From: Rhytidiadelphus loreus
Lineage: Eukaryota; Streptophyta; Bryopsida; Hypnales; Hylocomiaceae
Assembly: GCA_947034895.1 (NCBI GenBank)
Contig: OX344765.1
Span: forward strand, 9,925,001 to 9,989,000
Direction: 5' to 3'
Length of the DNA: 64,000 nt
Below are positions 34,501 to 46,787 of this stretch, in pieces. The position numbers were made by a program, and so were the translations under genes. Within the stretch, counting starts at the first letter, position 1; each line of letters begins with the position of its first letter. The notes under the pieces were generated by a model, which worked only from the letters and a program-made list of their open reading frames with translations, was not told the origin of the DNA and ran no database searches.

Positions 34501-34566
34501 CCTCGCGTCCGGACGTCCGCTTTTTGGACGTGATTTTGGGCTGGACGCTCCAATTCGTCAACCCTG
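34470..34566. repeat. Right terminal and subterminal region of the giant hAT element
   Basis: Contains CACGTCTGGACGTCC and CGTCCGGACGTCCGC, then ends in CGTCAACCCTG, the complement of CAGGGTTGACG. It mirrors the left subterminal region in word content. Confidence 0.7.
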
Positions 34567-34574
34567 ATATTTAA
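34567..34574. repeat. Right target-site duplication of the giant hAT element (ATATTTAA)
   Basis: Identical to 16,138-16,145 and directly adjacent to the right terminus. Confidence 0.85.
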
Positions 34575-35003
34575 AGACCTTGAACCTGTTGCAAAAGTGA
34601 ATTTAGGTGAGCAAACCATTATAAAACAGATCATAAGTACATCAAATTGTGAAAGAAAATGGTAATCTAAAAAGACCTCATTGAACTGCTCAGGGCGAGA
34701 AATGATGGCGGTCAAAAATGATGGATCCACCAATTTAATTGAAGATGGCCATTCACTTGTAACAGCAGTGACAGTCAGTTGCTTATACATTCTGACTAAA
34801 GCATTTTAGAGATTCTCGACTCCAAAAGGCCCGATGAAAAGAAACATGACGAACAAATTAAAGAACCACCAGGTTTCGTGATGCCTTTGGACTCACAACA
34901 AGGTGCAGCGTTCTTTCATACCAGTATTCAAAAGCTTCACTAACATTTACCACGTCTCCAAAAAGATGGCCAAAACCCGCCAAGCAAAAGATTGCAGTAG
35001 ATG
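34575..35003. other. Noncoding sequence right of the giant element
   Basis: Nothing recognised; this is the continuation of the pre-insertion target sequence that ends on the left at 16,137. Confidence 0.4.
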
Positions 35004-35917
35004 TTAACCCTTAAAGGACCGTCACTATACTTTCACAAAAAACGCTCCCAAACTGCCATTTCTAGTACAAGTACCAAAATTTTGAAAAAAAACTTTTTTT
35101 AACATATCTAACCGTAGGATCTTGTATTTTATAGTATCAAAAACATTTCCACCGGGTGGATTGCAAGATATAAGCATTCAAATTAACTAAAATCAAATTT
35201 TTTTATCTTGCAAAAAGCAGGGCAGTTGCACTTCACAAGCTCACATTTTTATGAAAAAATGACCTAAATGGTGGTTCTTCTTTGGATTTGTTTTCCTAGA
35301 CAAGTTGGCCACATGCTTGAAAATTTTCAAATCATTTGGAATAGTACAACATATAGGAAAAAAATAGTGAGTAGGTAGTAGTAGAGAATGATTAAAAATA
35401 CTAAATTATTTACAATTTAAATCTAGAATTGAAAATTTCCAATCCCAATGGTCGAAATGTTGTAATAATGTATCTACATCCTACGATTTTATTTTTGTCC
35501 AAAAATATTGAAAATTGGGTAAGATAAAGGAATTCAAAGTTTATTTTAGAGTAGGAAATCCAAAACTGCCCGCAAACAAAAAATCCTCATAACTTTTGAC
35601 TCATTGATCAAAATGGAATGATTCTAAGGTTTTTGTGTATATAAAACTCTAGAAAATCAATTACAAATTTTTGTTTTTCAAAAAAGAGATTTTTTCTGAT
35701 CTGCCCGAACTGCCCGGTTGGAAAAAAAAGTAACATATTAGGCTATAACTTTTGACTCGTATTTCCAAATGTCATGAAATTTGGTGCATATGAAAGATCT
35801 TCCTTGCCCCCATATTCTATTAAAATTTCAGCCCCAAATATGAAAATCTCCACTCGTAGGTACCTACCCAAAAAATTTATACAGCCAAAAAATACAGTCC
35901 GGTCCTTTAGGGGTTAA
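35004..35917. mobile_element. TTAA-bounded inverted-repeat element (914 bp)
   Basis: The ends read TTAACCCTTAAAGGACCG and, on the other strand, TTAACCCCTAAAGGACCG. No coding capacity, AT-rich interior. TTAA at both borders is the target site of piggyBac-type elements; PIF/Harbinger elements use a 3-bp TTA/TAA, which would also fit. Decayed relatives of these ends appear inside the giant element. Family assignment is open. Confidence 0.65.
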
Positions 35918-36046
35918 GGCCACATCAAATCCTTCAAGTAAGGTGGACCAGCATCACTATTTGCTTCTCAATTCTATTACGTACTATTTGGCCTCAACTC
36001 CGTTCACTGCCCCATCCAAATCTATCTAAGAAATATTCAAAATCAT

Positions 36047-36198
36047 TTAACCCATTAAGGACTAGGTCGATGACTGCCAATGAATATCTACTTGAAAATG
36101 ATAGGTTTTTATTAGCAGTGAAAGTCACTACTAATGAAAACGTGTCATTTTTGGCCAGAATCATCAACCAGTCATCAACCTAGTCCTTAAAGGATTAA
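36047..36198. mobile_element. Small TTAA-bounded inverted-repeat element (152 bp)
   Basis: Ends TTAACCCATTAAGGACTAGG and, complemented, TTAATCCTTTAAGGACTAGG, with the inverted match extending through GATGACTG. Same border and a related terminal word as the 914-bp element 130 bp to the left, so probably the same superfamily. Confidence 0.65.
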
Positions 36199-38601
36199 GA
36201 TTCAGAAAAAATTTGACAAGATTTTAGCTTTAATGTCAACATGGGCTAATGAATTGGTGGATACTTAAGTGCTAATGAATTCATAGAAGGGCAATTATAG
36301 GTTGTTAATAGGGCAATTATGACTCTAGTCTACGGGCAGTTCTGTAATTTCAGCCTGATTACTTCAAAAATTCACATAAATTATAGTTTTAATCGAAAAT
36401 TATAATTCCACTTGGGCTTCATTTGTGAAACAAGCGCACACCTTTGAAAAATATGTAACCCTCTTGGGATTGGACCTAAGATATTCAAATTGCAAATTAG
36501 GGTGGTGATAGGTAGTTCTACCTTAAATCGATAAAAGGCCTTGCAAGAGAATCTCAACTAAGACAATTTCCAATTAAGACTACTACCCCACACATAGCAT
36601 ACTCTTAAGTACTAGGCAATAGAACTAAATAGAGAAACCAAAAATATAGTTACATGACCTCAATTTCAACTTCAACAATAATACCATTCAATGCAAATAT
36701 TACGATACGATTCAATACAAGTTTAAGAAATCATTCAATGCACATAGAGAAAGGGAAGTTGTACAAGGCATAGGGAAGTATGACTCTTGTGCTATTGATT
36801 ACTAGTTTGTAAAGCAATAACATGTAAACAACGGTCAAATACATATACATACATGTCTTGAGGATTCCATTGCACAGTATTGAAGAGTCCTTGTCCAAAT
36901 TCAAAGTCAGATTGGCTTGCAAACGTTGCTAAATAAGGTCGCCTTTGTAAGCATAATTACACAAATGTCAAGGATTCACAAGAAATAGATGTTCCAACAA
37001 AACATAAATTATACAATATACTTCCAAAGTTAGTGCTAGTAGACATGAAAAATGATATTGATGGACCTTGCCTATAATTGAATTCAAGATTATATGAAGA
37101 GACACAATGGCACTATTATAGCACCACTTTTGGTTCAATTAAACATCTAGTTAATTCCAAGTATATGTTGTAAAATACTTTCCATAGCAAAGATACTCAA
37201 CAACATGCCTTAAGTAGTAATAGTTGCAATTGGAGACCATTGCATGTCATGTATTGGGCCTTCCTACCTGAAAGATAAAAAATACAAAAGTTAAAGGCTG
37301 AAAAAGTTCACATGCTTGTTCATCAATGCCTCTAGTATTATGTGCTAAAGGCAAACATGACTTGTTCATTGCTTATTAGCTGACACCATAAAAAAGGTTG
37401 ACAATATTATGTCCCCCAAACCATTTTTGATCAGTGACAAAAGTGTAAACATCAAGAGGATTCATTCAAAGATACAACTCCTTCATGGTGGTCATCACTT
37501 TTCAGAAAGTGCAACCGTGTCTCTCTATAATAATTAATAGAGTAGTGTGCACCTTACAGCCTTTCCCTTGTAGCACAAAAAGAGTCCAAAACATTAACTT
37601 TCCAAAGTTCTACCCTACTCTTGAAGTAGTTTACTCCATTCACAAGTTGTGAATGAGACCACATGCCAACATGCCAACTAAAGACTAAGACAAAAAGGAA
37701 ACAAAGAATCATAATTTGAGCTCTTGCGATTAAAGAACCAAAAGTTTAGAAATTAAAGTTTCTTCAATCCAGGGATTTGAGTTCCATCGACTTCATTGAA
37801 TCAAGTTCGACCATGGAAGGCCAAGGCTCTACAACTATCCTTGCCAATGCTAAAAATTGAATCAAGTACTTCTTGTTGAAATATGTCTGGAATGAATTGT
37901 TCTGAATACTCTTGCTGATATTAGATTGCACTGTCAAACATCTTTAACTCCCCTATACAAACTTGTGAACATTGTTTTCTCCAATGTCAAGTCAAAACTT
38001 TAGTTATCATGATTATTTTAGCAGATAGAAACTCATATGTACTAAGAGTAAAGGGAACTTTGAAGTATTGCTATCATAGTAGAGATTGCATATTTATGGA
38101 GTGTTGTCTTGTTGTCTCTTGTATCACTATTTGATGAAAATTTTTATGTCAGCATTTGTGAGTGCCTTTGAATGGTGGAATCATTGGGAGTATGTTATCT
38201 CATGTCCTATTCTTGAATACCTCTTGGTGTCACCAAGCCTCATTATGCATCCAAGCCTCTTGACATGGCTTGGCTAAAAGGAATCTCTTTTCACAACTAG
38301 ACCTCTTGATGTTGGTGAGTTAATAACATTCTATCTTACCTCACTATTGGAATTTGTTTGTTTGTTGTGGAATATGTTGTAATGTCCGCTTGTAGATAAT
38401 GCTTATGATATGTGAGTGCAACAATTTCACTTGCTTTGTCTCAAATTAATGATTGTGATATGTGGTTGTAGCTCCTAGTCTTGGAATCCTTCTTTAAGGA
38501 AGGCAATTGCAAGTTTAATGTAAGTTTCATGTTTGTTTGTTTTTTCTTGTAAGACCTATGTTAATGTCGCTAAACATTGTAGGGGTGCAAAAATCTCATC
38601 A
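36199..38601. other. AT-rich noncoding region
   Basis: No gene seen. A segment near 37,757-37,850 (TTTGAGTTCCATCGACTTCA...GACCATGGAAGG) recurs in diverged form near 39,178-39,265, on the other side of the second hAT MITE copy. Confidence 0.45.
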
Positions 38602-38609
38602 GTATAATC

Positions 38610-39160
38610 CTTGGGGGGGTCATTTAGAGTGTCCATTAGAAACTACGTGCAAACAAAACTTTGGACCCCCTATATACTTTTTGAATTTTAAATAAAACAA
38701 AATTAAAAAAATATGAATAGATTTTCCTACTTTTAAAGTTTATGTTTTGAATTATTGATATTTTTATTAGTTAATAATAATTAGTTACAAATTTTTGAAG
38801 TAAAAAGATACACTGTAGAACTAAAAAATAACTTTCACACCCCTATATTATATAAGAAAAAATTGTCTAGAAAATGAACGAAAAATTCCTAAAAATAACT
38901 CATTATTGAAAGTTCATTTTGAGTTGAATATTGACTCAATGTGTCCTCTATAATTATTTGAGTTGAAAAATATGCCATTTTAGTTCATTTTCAACCTCTT
39001 CTAGAAATCATTTCATATTTTATTTGAGTTGGAAATTTTGGCAATAGAAAGCTATAGTCATTATTAAACAATGTTCAAAATTTTAGGTTGAAATTATAGT
39101 TTATTTGAAACCACTTGTTCGCACGTGGTTTGTTATAGTAGAACTAAATGCACCCCCAAG
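38610..39160. mobile_element. Nonautonomous hAT MITE, copy 2 (551 bp)
   Basis: Exact 8-bp duplications GTATAATC at 38,602-38,609 and 39,161-39,168. Ends CTTGGGGGGGTCATTTAGAG and CTTGGGGGTGCATTTAG (complement). Body closely matches copies 1 and 3, with short internal deletions compared with copy 1. No open frame. Confidence 0.9.
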
Positions 39161-39168
39161 GTATAATC

Positions 39169-41720
39169 CCATCAAGTTTTGTCAATCCAACAATTTGAGT
39201 TCCGTTGACTTTATTGAATTAAAGGTTTGACCATGGAAGGTTGATCGATGTTCTCCAACTGTCCCTACTAGTGAAGAAGGTGTATTTTGTGACATCTCCA
39301 ATGTCATTCACAACGTTTGTTATTGCACTAGTGACTCTACCAAGAACGAACACAATCTTATTGACAAATCACAACAATTCCTTGATATCAAATTGACTAG
39401 CCAACCTCCCAACAACCTTGACATGAATGTTCTCAATTTGGGTTTCTTTTGTGTTATTCAATCAATGCAGTATCAACTCCTACAATAGGACATTGACTCT
39501 CTAATTCATGCCATAGAGTGAGCTTTCTAGAACATAGACGGAGACAAGTTGAACAACAATTTCCTCTCATGTGGACAAGGAGAAGATGCAATGTCAAGGA
39601 GAACTACCGGTTATTTTGCAATTCCCTGATGATACCATCAAGTATGCCCAATGTTTCATTTCCGTGAAACATTGAATTTAATTTGAGACAAGAAAATTTA
39701 GAAAATCTAGGATTTATTTTGAGACAAAGGGAATATATGTCAAGGAAGAAGGAAGTGGACTTATAAAGTCCACTCCCTACATTAGGAACTTTGAATTAGT
39801 TAGCCAAAGCTAAATAGGGGTGGTCTAGCCCCCATTTTAGCCTCCTCTAGCACTAATCAAAAAGTGGGGGAGGGCTAAAAAAATATAGCCTTGTTTTGTG
39901 CCAATAGCTAGGGCTAAATTTGTTGATTATCCTTGGCTTTAGGTAATAGTAGCCGGGGAGGAATTTAACATTTTGCTAAATGAAATGTAATGTTTTTTCA
40001 ACATTTACAATGAATTTTGGGCCTTTGAGGATGAATTCAGTTGAACAATTGGATGAAGTTCACTATATTATTGGATCAAAAAATTAACAAAATTGGATAA
40101 AATTCCACTACAATGGATGAATTTTTGAATAGTGATGCAATCAATAAAATTGCAAATAACTAAAATGGTTAAAAATGAGCTATTGAGATGGAGAGAGAAG
40201 CTGATATTGCAAAATAAATATTACAAATATAGTAGTACATTGGTTGTCTATAGAACCTAATCTACAATGCACTTGAATGTTCGACTCTTGTTGGCTATCT
40301 AGTTGACTAGTTGCAGCATTGACTTTTCGACTAGTCTCCACCAGAAATTCCTTCACCAATCTCAATAGAAATCAATACCACCTCAAGAATTGAACTATAG
40401 TACTAACCCTCCCAACAAATATTGGTGATTAGATGCGAGATCCTTATCCCTATTTAATTTCTTTAGAACCTTGTGCAAATATTATAACCACAAATCCACA
40501 CTTTCAATTATCATTCCAAAAATAAAATACAAAATCCTAGTACTAAATCCATAATACAATTGCATTTTTGTTTCTTATGTGATTTCTTACATACTAGTTG
40601 CGCAACATGTTACAAATTACGAGAAAAATTGAAAGGGATTGTTAGGCAATGCAAAGTTGACCTCCAAATTTTTTTGATTTTTCTAAGATAACGTTTGTCA
40701 ATTATAACTTATGATCAACAACACTTAACAACACCCCTCAACAAGTCAATACTTGTTCAAATCTAATAGGATGAAGTAGAATGATGCAATTAGAAAAAGC
40801 AGAGTGCATACCTAATGTACTTATTGTGTTCATGATGCACATGGAAACATGTCTATAATCACATCATAAAATCGGTATGGGCATCATATATGAAGTGAAT
40901 TTGTAATGGATGCTTTCAAAATTTTGACACAAAGTTTGACACTTATTCTGTTCATGTGTATTACAAAAATAATCAATAAGATCCTTGGATCAAAAGCTAT
41001 TTTGCTTGAATAAATCCATGGTATTTGAACAATTTTGGGATCTTCATTTCTTTTTGAAATTTAGCATTTAGATAAATATTAACATGATTTAGTATGTGAT
41101 AGTATTGAAAAAATCTACAATTTAGTACAAGAATGTCAATCTAGAAGGAGTCCAACTCTACTAACTTTACCAAGTTAGATTGTGAAAAAATACTTTTTTC
41201 ACAATACAAACACTATCATCATAAAATATGTGGCCTCAAAGTTTTTGAGATTTTGCCTATATATTCCAAATGTTTATAATTTTCCTCATTTCTTTTACCT
41301 TTTCAGGGTTTTCATTTCAACTAAAAAATGTGTTCATTTCACAAGAAATGATCATAAATTGCCAAAAACTATTAGGCACATTTCTTCCCAGTGACACATT
41401 CTCTCCTTGGATTGCAAGGTCATGTAAACTCAAGAGTAAGCTAGAATCCATATTTTTAAAATTTTGTATGAGTGTATTGATCTAACAAAATTTAGAATCC
41501 AATGGAGGAGGGATGCTAATTCATGAACAAGAAAAAATCTACTCCAACAAAGCACAAAGTTTGTTGATCTTGTTTAGCAAGAATGAAAAATAATAAAAGA
41601 TTGACTTCAAACATTATAATCTTTCAATCCGAGGGATAAAATAGTCTACATTTTTCCCCACACATTTCAATAATAGTTTTGTATAGTAATAATTCTATAA
41701 AGAGAGTTTTAATTTTGAAA
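39169..41720. other. AT-rich noncoding region
   Basis: No coding region or clear element found. Contains the diverged GACCATGGAAGG repeat at its left edge. Confidence 0.4.
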
Positions 41721-42776
41721 TTTGGGCAATGCACTTAGCCCCTAAATGACCAAAAAAGTTTTTTTTGGCAATATAGGAATTTAGGGTAGCTCACCAAAAA
41801 AGGAATTTTCATTTTTTTATTTTGAAATTTTCACACAATGTGTATCTTGAAGGCGCAACAATTTTTGTAACTTTGGACTTCATGGTTAAAAAAAGTAGTG
41901 CATAATATGTAGATTCTTTTTCAACCTAAGCAACTCAACAAACTCAAAGGAAATCACTATTTTCAAAAACATAAATTTGCTATTGATTTTCTAGAATTTT
42001 CGATTGTGTATGTAGAAACCTTTGTGTCATTCCATTTCAATAAATGATATGTAAGCAACAAGGAGTTTTAGTTTCTGGATTGTGTGTCATCTTTTGAGAA
42101 GATAGTGTCATTGAGCACACTATCTTCTCAAAAGTTTTGTAATCCTTTTTTTAGTTTTTTTATATACCACGGGGTATATTTTTTATTTCTTTATTTAAAT
42201 TTTTATGTTTCCCCCCCCCCACACTTTATAAATTTTAGGGGAGGGTGGGGTGACAATTGATATGGGACAAATCCCATATCATATGTATTTGTATCCATGT
42301 ATGTATTTGTATACATATCTGTATATGTATACATGTACATATATTTATACATATATATATGTGCGTATACATGTACGATATTCACATATTCAAGTATTTG
42401 TATTTGTATATCTATATATCCATATCTGTATATCCGTATTTTGGGAGATCAACGGTTGAGAGCGGGTTTCAATTTTTTTTTAAAATCAAGGGTTATTATT
42501 TTTTTCCAATTGAGGGGGACATGTTAATTAATGGCTGGGAGTGGGTGCCATCTTTTGAGAAGTTAGTGATGGAATCTCCACTTTAAAAAAAATTTAAAAT
42601 TCTTTATTTCAATAAACTTTTATAAAATAAAAATTTATAAAAAATAAAAGATGTAGCTTGTTTATTACAACATTACAACCATTGGGATAGGTATTTTTCT
42701 TATCCCATACCTAAATTTGTAAAAATTTACTATTTTAAATCATCTTCTATTTTTTTGCTTACAATTTTTCCAAACA
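41721..42776. other. AT-rich region with a hairpin and simple-sequence stretch
   Basis: Starts with a word (CTTAGCCCCTAAATGACC) like the ends of the TTAA-bounded family, holds a perfect hairpin at 42,091 and a TATACATGTA/TATTTGTA-rich stretch from about 42,280 to 42,435. The overlapping Tyr/Ile/Cys-rich frames there are simple-repeat artefacts. Confidence 0.45.
42091..42134. repeat. Perfect 18-bp hairpin, 8-base loop
   Basis: CTTTTGAGAAGATAGTGT at 42,091-42,108 is followed, after CATTGAGC, by its exact complement at 42,117-42,134. A partial third copy of the arm (CATCTTTTGAGAAG) occurs at about 42,549. Confidence 0.9.
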
Positions 42777-43081
42777 TTAGATGGGATTTAGCCATCGGGG
42801 AGGGTTGTGAGTTCCCCAACCCAAACCCAGTCAAAATCTGCCGAAACCCGCCGTTCCCCGCCTGTGCTGACCTGGCCAAGCGACTGCCAGGTCAGATTTT
42901 TTGAAAAAATAAAAAATAAAAAATTTAACCTTGTTTTTCATTTTAAGAACTTTAAAATTTTATTTATTTATTTATTTTTTGAAAATAAATAAATTTTGAC
43001 ACCCGCGTTCGATGGGGGCCGGGGGAACGAAGCTGGGAACGGGCCTGAAACGGCCCTCCAGCCCTCCTGAATCCCACCTAA
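42777..43081. mobile_element. Foldback/MITE element related to 23,292-23,601 (305 bp)
   Basis: Short inverted ends TTAGATGGGATTTAG and TTAGGTGGGATTCAG (complement), GC-rich arms and an AT-only core of about 80 bp. The hairpin word GACCTGGCC...GACTGCCAGGTC matches GACCTGGCA...GACTGCCAGGTC in the left arm of the 310-bp element. No coding capacity. Confidence 0.6.
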
Positions 43082-44546
43082 CGCATGAATATGAAATTTT
43101 ATTTTTGAAATTTTTATATGTACTACCAAGTTATTTCTTCAACATACTATGAATTATGATTGAAATAGTAATTTTCTTTACTCTTCTCTTAAGAAAATTA
43201 GTGGTATTTTAAATATTTTCTAAAAAAAACTTGAAAATTTTATGACTTGCAGTACTCATATGACTCAAGGCTTCTCAGTTCAACTATGTGAAGCCCTACA
43301 ATAGTGTATTATTCACCCATTATTCGTTGACCAGCATTCCATTGAATATGGCCAAAATGTGTAGAAAGCCATTAGGAAAATTGTTTAGAAAACATGGATT
43401 TCAAAAGAATGTTATTATATTTATCAGTTGTCAAATTTGATTTCCTAACTTTAATTAAATATTGGGATGAAATCTCAACCTTCACAGTAGGATATGGTCA
43501 TTTTTTATGGCATTCTAATACACTTCAAACATTTTATATAGGGTCACAAATAGCATTCTAATGTAGTCAAACTTGTATACTCATTTCCTTGATAAACATT
43601 AAAATCTCATATATGTCATAGAATTCCACCCTCATGAAGATCCTCAAAGAGAAATGTTAGATGTCAATTGTTACTAATTCTTTATAATATCATTTGTAAA
43701 AATACCTTGCTATGTGTTAGAATAGACAAAAAATTGATAAATTAGAATACATATTTATGTTAATAGCCCCAAAGTTGATAAGTTCATTACATGTTATTTG
43801 TTCATCTTTGGAGGACAAACTTGCCTAGGAAACATGCATGGTTTTAGGGTCAAGCTTGAGTTTCACATAGTTCTTGATTTTAAATGTTTTAGAGCTTAAC
43901 TAAGATTACATAATTCCAATAATCAACTTCTTGTTCCTTTTTATTTGTTTCCAAATATTATAACTGTTAAAATTATAATTTTTGTGACTGTGAAGGTAGT
44001 ATCTTGAAGCTTAAAATACACCTTTTTTTAAAAACTTCTCTATCCAATTTCTCTTATTATAAGCTCAAAGAGCACATTGAATACACCATGATGATTATGA
44101 TTTTCATCTCCAATTTTGGTAAAATATCACTATTTTTAGCATTTGTAATTGCTATAATTTTCACAAAGATATTATTTCAAAAAAATTATATAAATTTAAT
44201 TTAAAATTTTTAATTATGAAAAATGAAGTAAAATTTTGGATATATATACAACTACTACATGAGGAAAAATATCAACTTTGAAAGGTTTATTTTAACATAA
44301 AAAACTAATGAAGTTTGACCAAATAGGAAATTTTAGCCCTTAAGTACTTCAACATTCAATTTTTGGACGATGAACATATTCATGTTCTTGTTTTTTTTTC
44401 ATTATTGCTTGGATGAAAGTCATCTTAACTTGTGGAGATACTTTATCAAGTTGTTGTCCTATTGAATGGTTGAATTTGGTATTACTACAATACATATTTT
44501 TCTAAAATTACAAATGCGGAAGTATGTTAAGTGGTTGACCAAGCCA
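43082..44546. other. AT-rich noncoding region
   Basis: Nothing recognised. Confidence 0.4.
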
Positions 44547-44554
44547 AAATTGCA

Positions 44555-45106
44555 CTTGGGGGGGTCATTTAGAGTGTCCATTAGAACCCACGTGCAAACA
44601 AAACTTTGGATTCCCTATATATTTTTTGAATTTTAAATAAAACAAAATTAAAAAAATATGAATAGATTTTCCTACTTTTAAAGTTTATGTTTTGAATTAT
44701 TGATATTTTTATTTGTTAATAATAATTAGTTACAAATTTTTGAAGTAAAAAGATACACTGTAGAACTAAAAAATAACTTTCACACCTCTATATTATATAA
44801 GAAAAAATTGTCTAGAAAATGAACAAAAAATTCCTAAAAATAACTCATTATTGAAAGCTCATTTTGAGTTGAATATTGACTCAATGTGTCCTCTATAATT
44901 ATTTGAGTTGAAAAACATGTCATTTTAGTTCATTTTCAACCTCTTCTAGAAATCATTTCATATTTTATTTGAGTTGGAAATTTTGGCAATAGAAAGCTAT
45001 AGTCATTATTAAACAATGTTCAAAATTTTAGGTTGAAATTATAGTTTATTAGAAACCACTTGTTCACACGTGGTTTGTTATAGTAGAACTAAGTGCACCT
45101 CCTGAG
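44555..45106. mobile_element. Nonautonomous hAT MITE, copy 3 (552 bp)
   Basis: Flanked by AAATTGCA (44,547-44,554) and AATTTGCA (45,107-45,114), an 8-bp duplication with one change. Left end CTTGGGGGGGTCATTTAG; the right end has decayed (GTGCACCTCCTGAG). Body nearly identical to copy 2. Confidence 0.85.
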
Positions 45107-45114
45107 AATTTGCA

Positions 45115-46722
45115 TTGACTCTAGTTCAAAACTAGATTTGCAAAATTGAGGTCATAGATTCAAAGAATTCAAAAATTTCAATAAACCACCATTTCAAGAA
45201 AACCTCATTTCAAATCCATTCCAACAAGTTTTACTCTAAATGATAATATTTTGTTTGTAATTGAATTTAGAAAGAATTAAAAAAAATCTTTTCAAAATTT
45301 ATAAAAAATACTGGTGATAGCATTGGTGAATCTAACTATACCGATAGAAATAAATCTCATAATCTACAACTTTTTTCCATAAATCAATTCCAAAAAATAT
45401 TCTTCTAAATAATATTTTATAATGATTTTTCCAAATTGTCAATTTTGGAGAAGAATTTGGGTGTTTAGGGGTTAAGGATTAATAGTCCAAAGATTAAATA
45501 TATACTATTTGTTACATATTATAATTTTGTATGTATTAGAAATTTTCTACTCCCGACTTGTAACATATATAAAGGTTGGACTATACAAGTCAAACATTAG
45601 ACCCCCTTTAGAACCCCTTGTTTTGAATTGTAGTCATTGTCGTTTTTCACCTCCCATGCATAGTGAAATCCTATGTGGAAAGGTCAATAACTTACTAGCC
45701 ATCTTGGATCCTAAGTTGGAACCTTTGCAGAGGTTTGATTGTGGTTGGCTTTGCTTGCTAAGATTTATCCATTGGTTCAACTCCATTTGGATGTGTGCAA
45801 GGGAATTCTATACATGGCATTCATAGTTGTATTTGAGATGCTAATCTTTATGCACAATTGATATGGATGCTCAAACCTTAAACTACAATGATTGCCCAAG
45901 GTCAATAATAGTCAATGAAGATTTACACAATGACATTACATTTATACGACTTTCATTCAAGTCTCTTTTCTTGAATGTACTTCATCCATTTCATGAAGCT
46001 CTAAAAGTAAGCTCTTGAAAAAAATTCATACCCCCCTGAGTGAATGTATGATCTCTTAGTAGTTAGTTTGTGCACCTTCAAGGAGACTTCACAAGAGTAC
46101 GAACCAACTACATTGATTTGTCATGATAGTGCACATGACGCCAATTTATTGAAGGTTACTCTCACTATCTTGATTTTGTGCAAGTTCAAAGATTATTGTG
46201 TGATACCAATTCCTATGAAAATTAAATTCTGTACACTATTTTGCTGGGTACCGTGGAACCCCATCTTCTCTCAATTTCTAATTAGAGAAAGATGACAGAA
46301 TCTCCAATGTTCAAAGCACAAGGATGAGTCCCATATCACCCAAACATGAGAAAGCGTTTTCAACGATGAGAATTGTTACCCATGGCAGATTAGGGGCCAC
46401 TTTATTAATTCCAAGACTGCACTAATAAATAATGTTGAAAAGAAGTGGCTGTGCCCCTTCTAATGTATCAGTTCAATCTGTTTTTGATGTTACAGGATGA
46501 TTGTGAAGTTAGTGTACTCTGCATTTGAGCATGTGCTTCATTGTGAAGCATTTCAACAGGCCAGCAGCGCAGTTTGGAGAGTTCAGATTTTGTTAGAAAT
46601 CTTTCCACCAAGAAATGACCAGCTCTGGTCTAGAAAACTTGATCCCTTTCTTCCACATTGCTTTGACATAGAAATTGTACACTACAATGTCAATACATAT
46701 GGTTGCAGTACATTCGCAGTAT
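45115..46722. other. Noncoding region upstream of the leader-like block
   Basis: No gene recognised. A frame at 45,509-45,826 (105 codons) has no motif I can name. Confidence 0.4.
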
Positions 46723-46787
46723 GATGATGTGAGTTCACGATGATGTGAGTTCGCTTCACGATGATGTGAGTTCACTTCACGATGATG
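46723..46787. repeat. Tandem repeat CACGATGATGTGAGTTC (about 17-21 bp, 3-4 units)
   Basis: GATGATGTGAGTTC occurs three times in succession with spacers CAC or GCTTCAC. A neighbouring direct repeat (ATAGAAATTGTACA, three times at 46,670-46,818) surrounds it. Confidence 0.75.

Larger units (their letters stand above)
16146..34566 (+). mobile_element. 18.4-kb hAT-superfamily transposon with three cargo genes
   Basis: Seen: the left end reads TAGGGTTACC and the right end, on the opposite strand, CAGGGTTGAC; both are flanked by exact 8-bp copies of ATATTTAA. Ends beginning (T/C)AGGG that differ at the outermost base, with 8-bp duplications, are the hallmark of Ac-like hAT elements. Both subterminal regions (16,160-16,225 and 34,470-34,550) carry GGACGTCC/CGTCCGGACG words, and both ends have TCCGACGGCC arrays. 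Inside, in order: kinase-like gene (-), Gly-rich gene (-), RING-like gene (+), hAT transposase (+). Two smaller MITEs are nested between 23.29 and 24.23 kb. The transposase has three stops, so this copy probably cannot move unaided. Known plant hAT elements are usually a few kilobases with transposase alone; the size and cargo are unusual. The boundary call is strong; mobility of the cargo as a unit is inferred. Confidence 0.85.

Noticed and set aside
42250..42586. Overlapping Tyr/Cys/Ile-rich frames
   Set aside because: Caused by TATACATGTA-type simple sequence; several frames are open at once.
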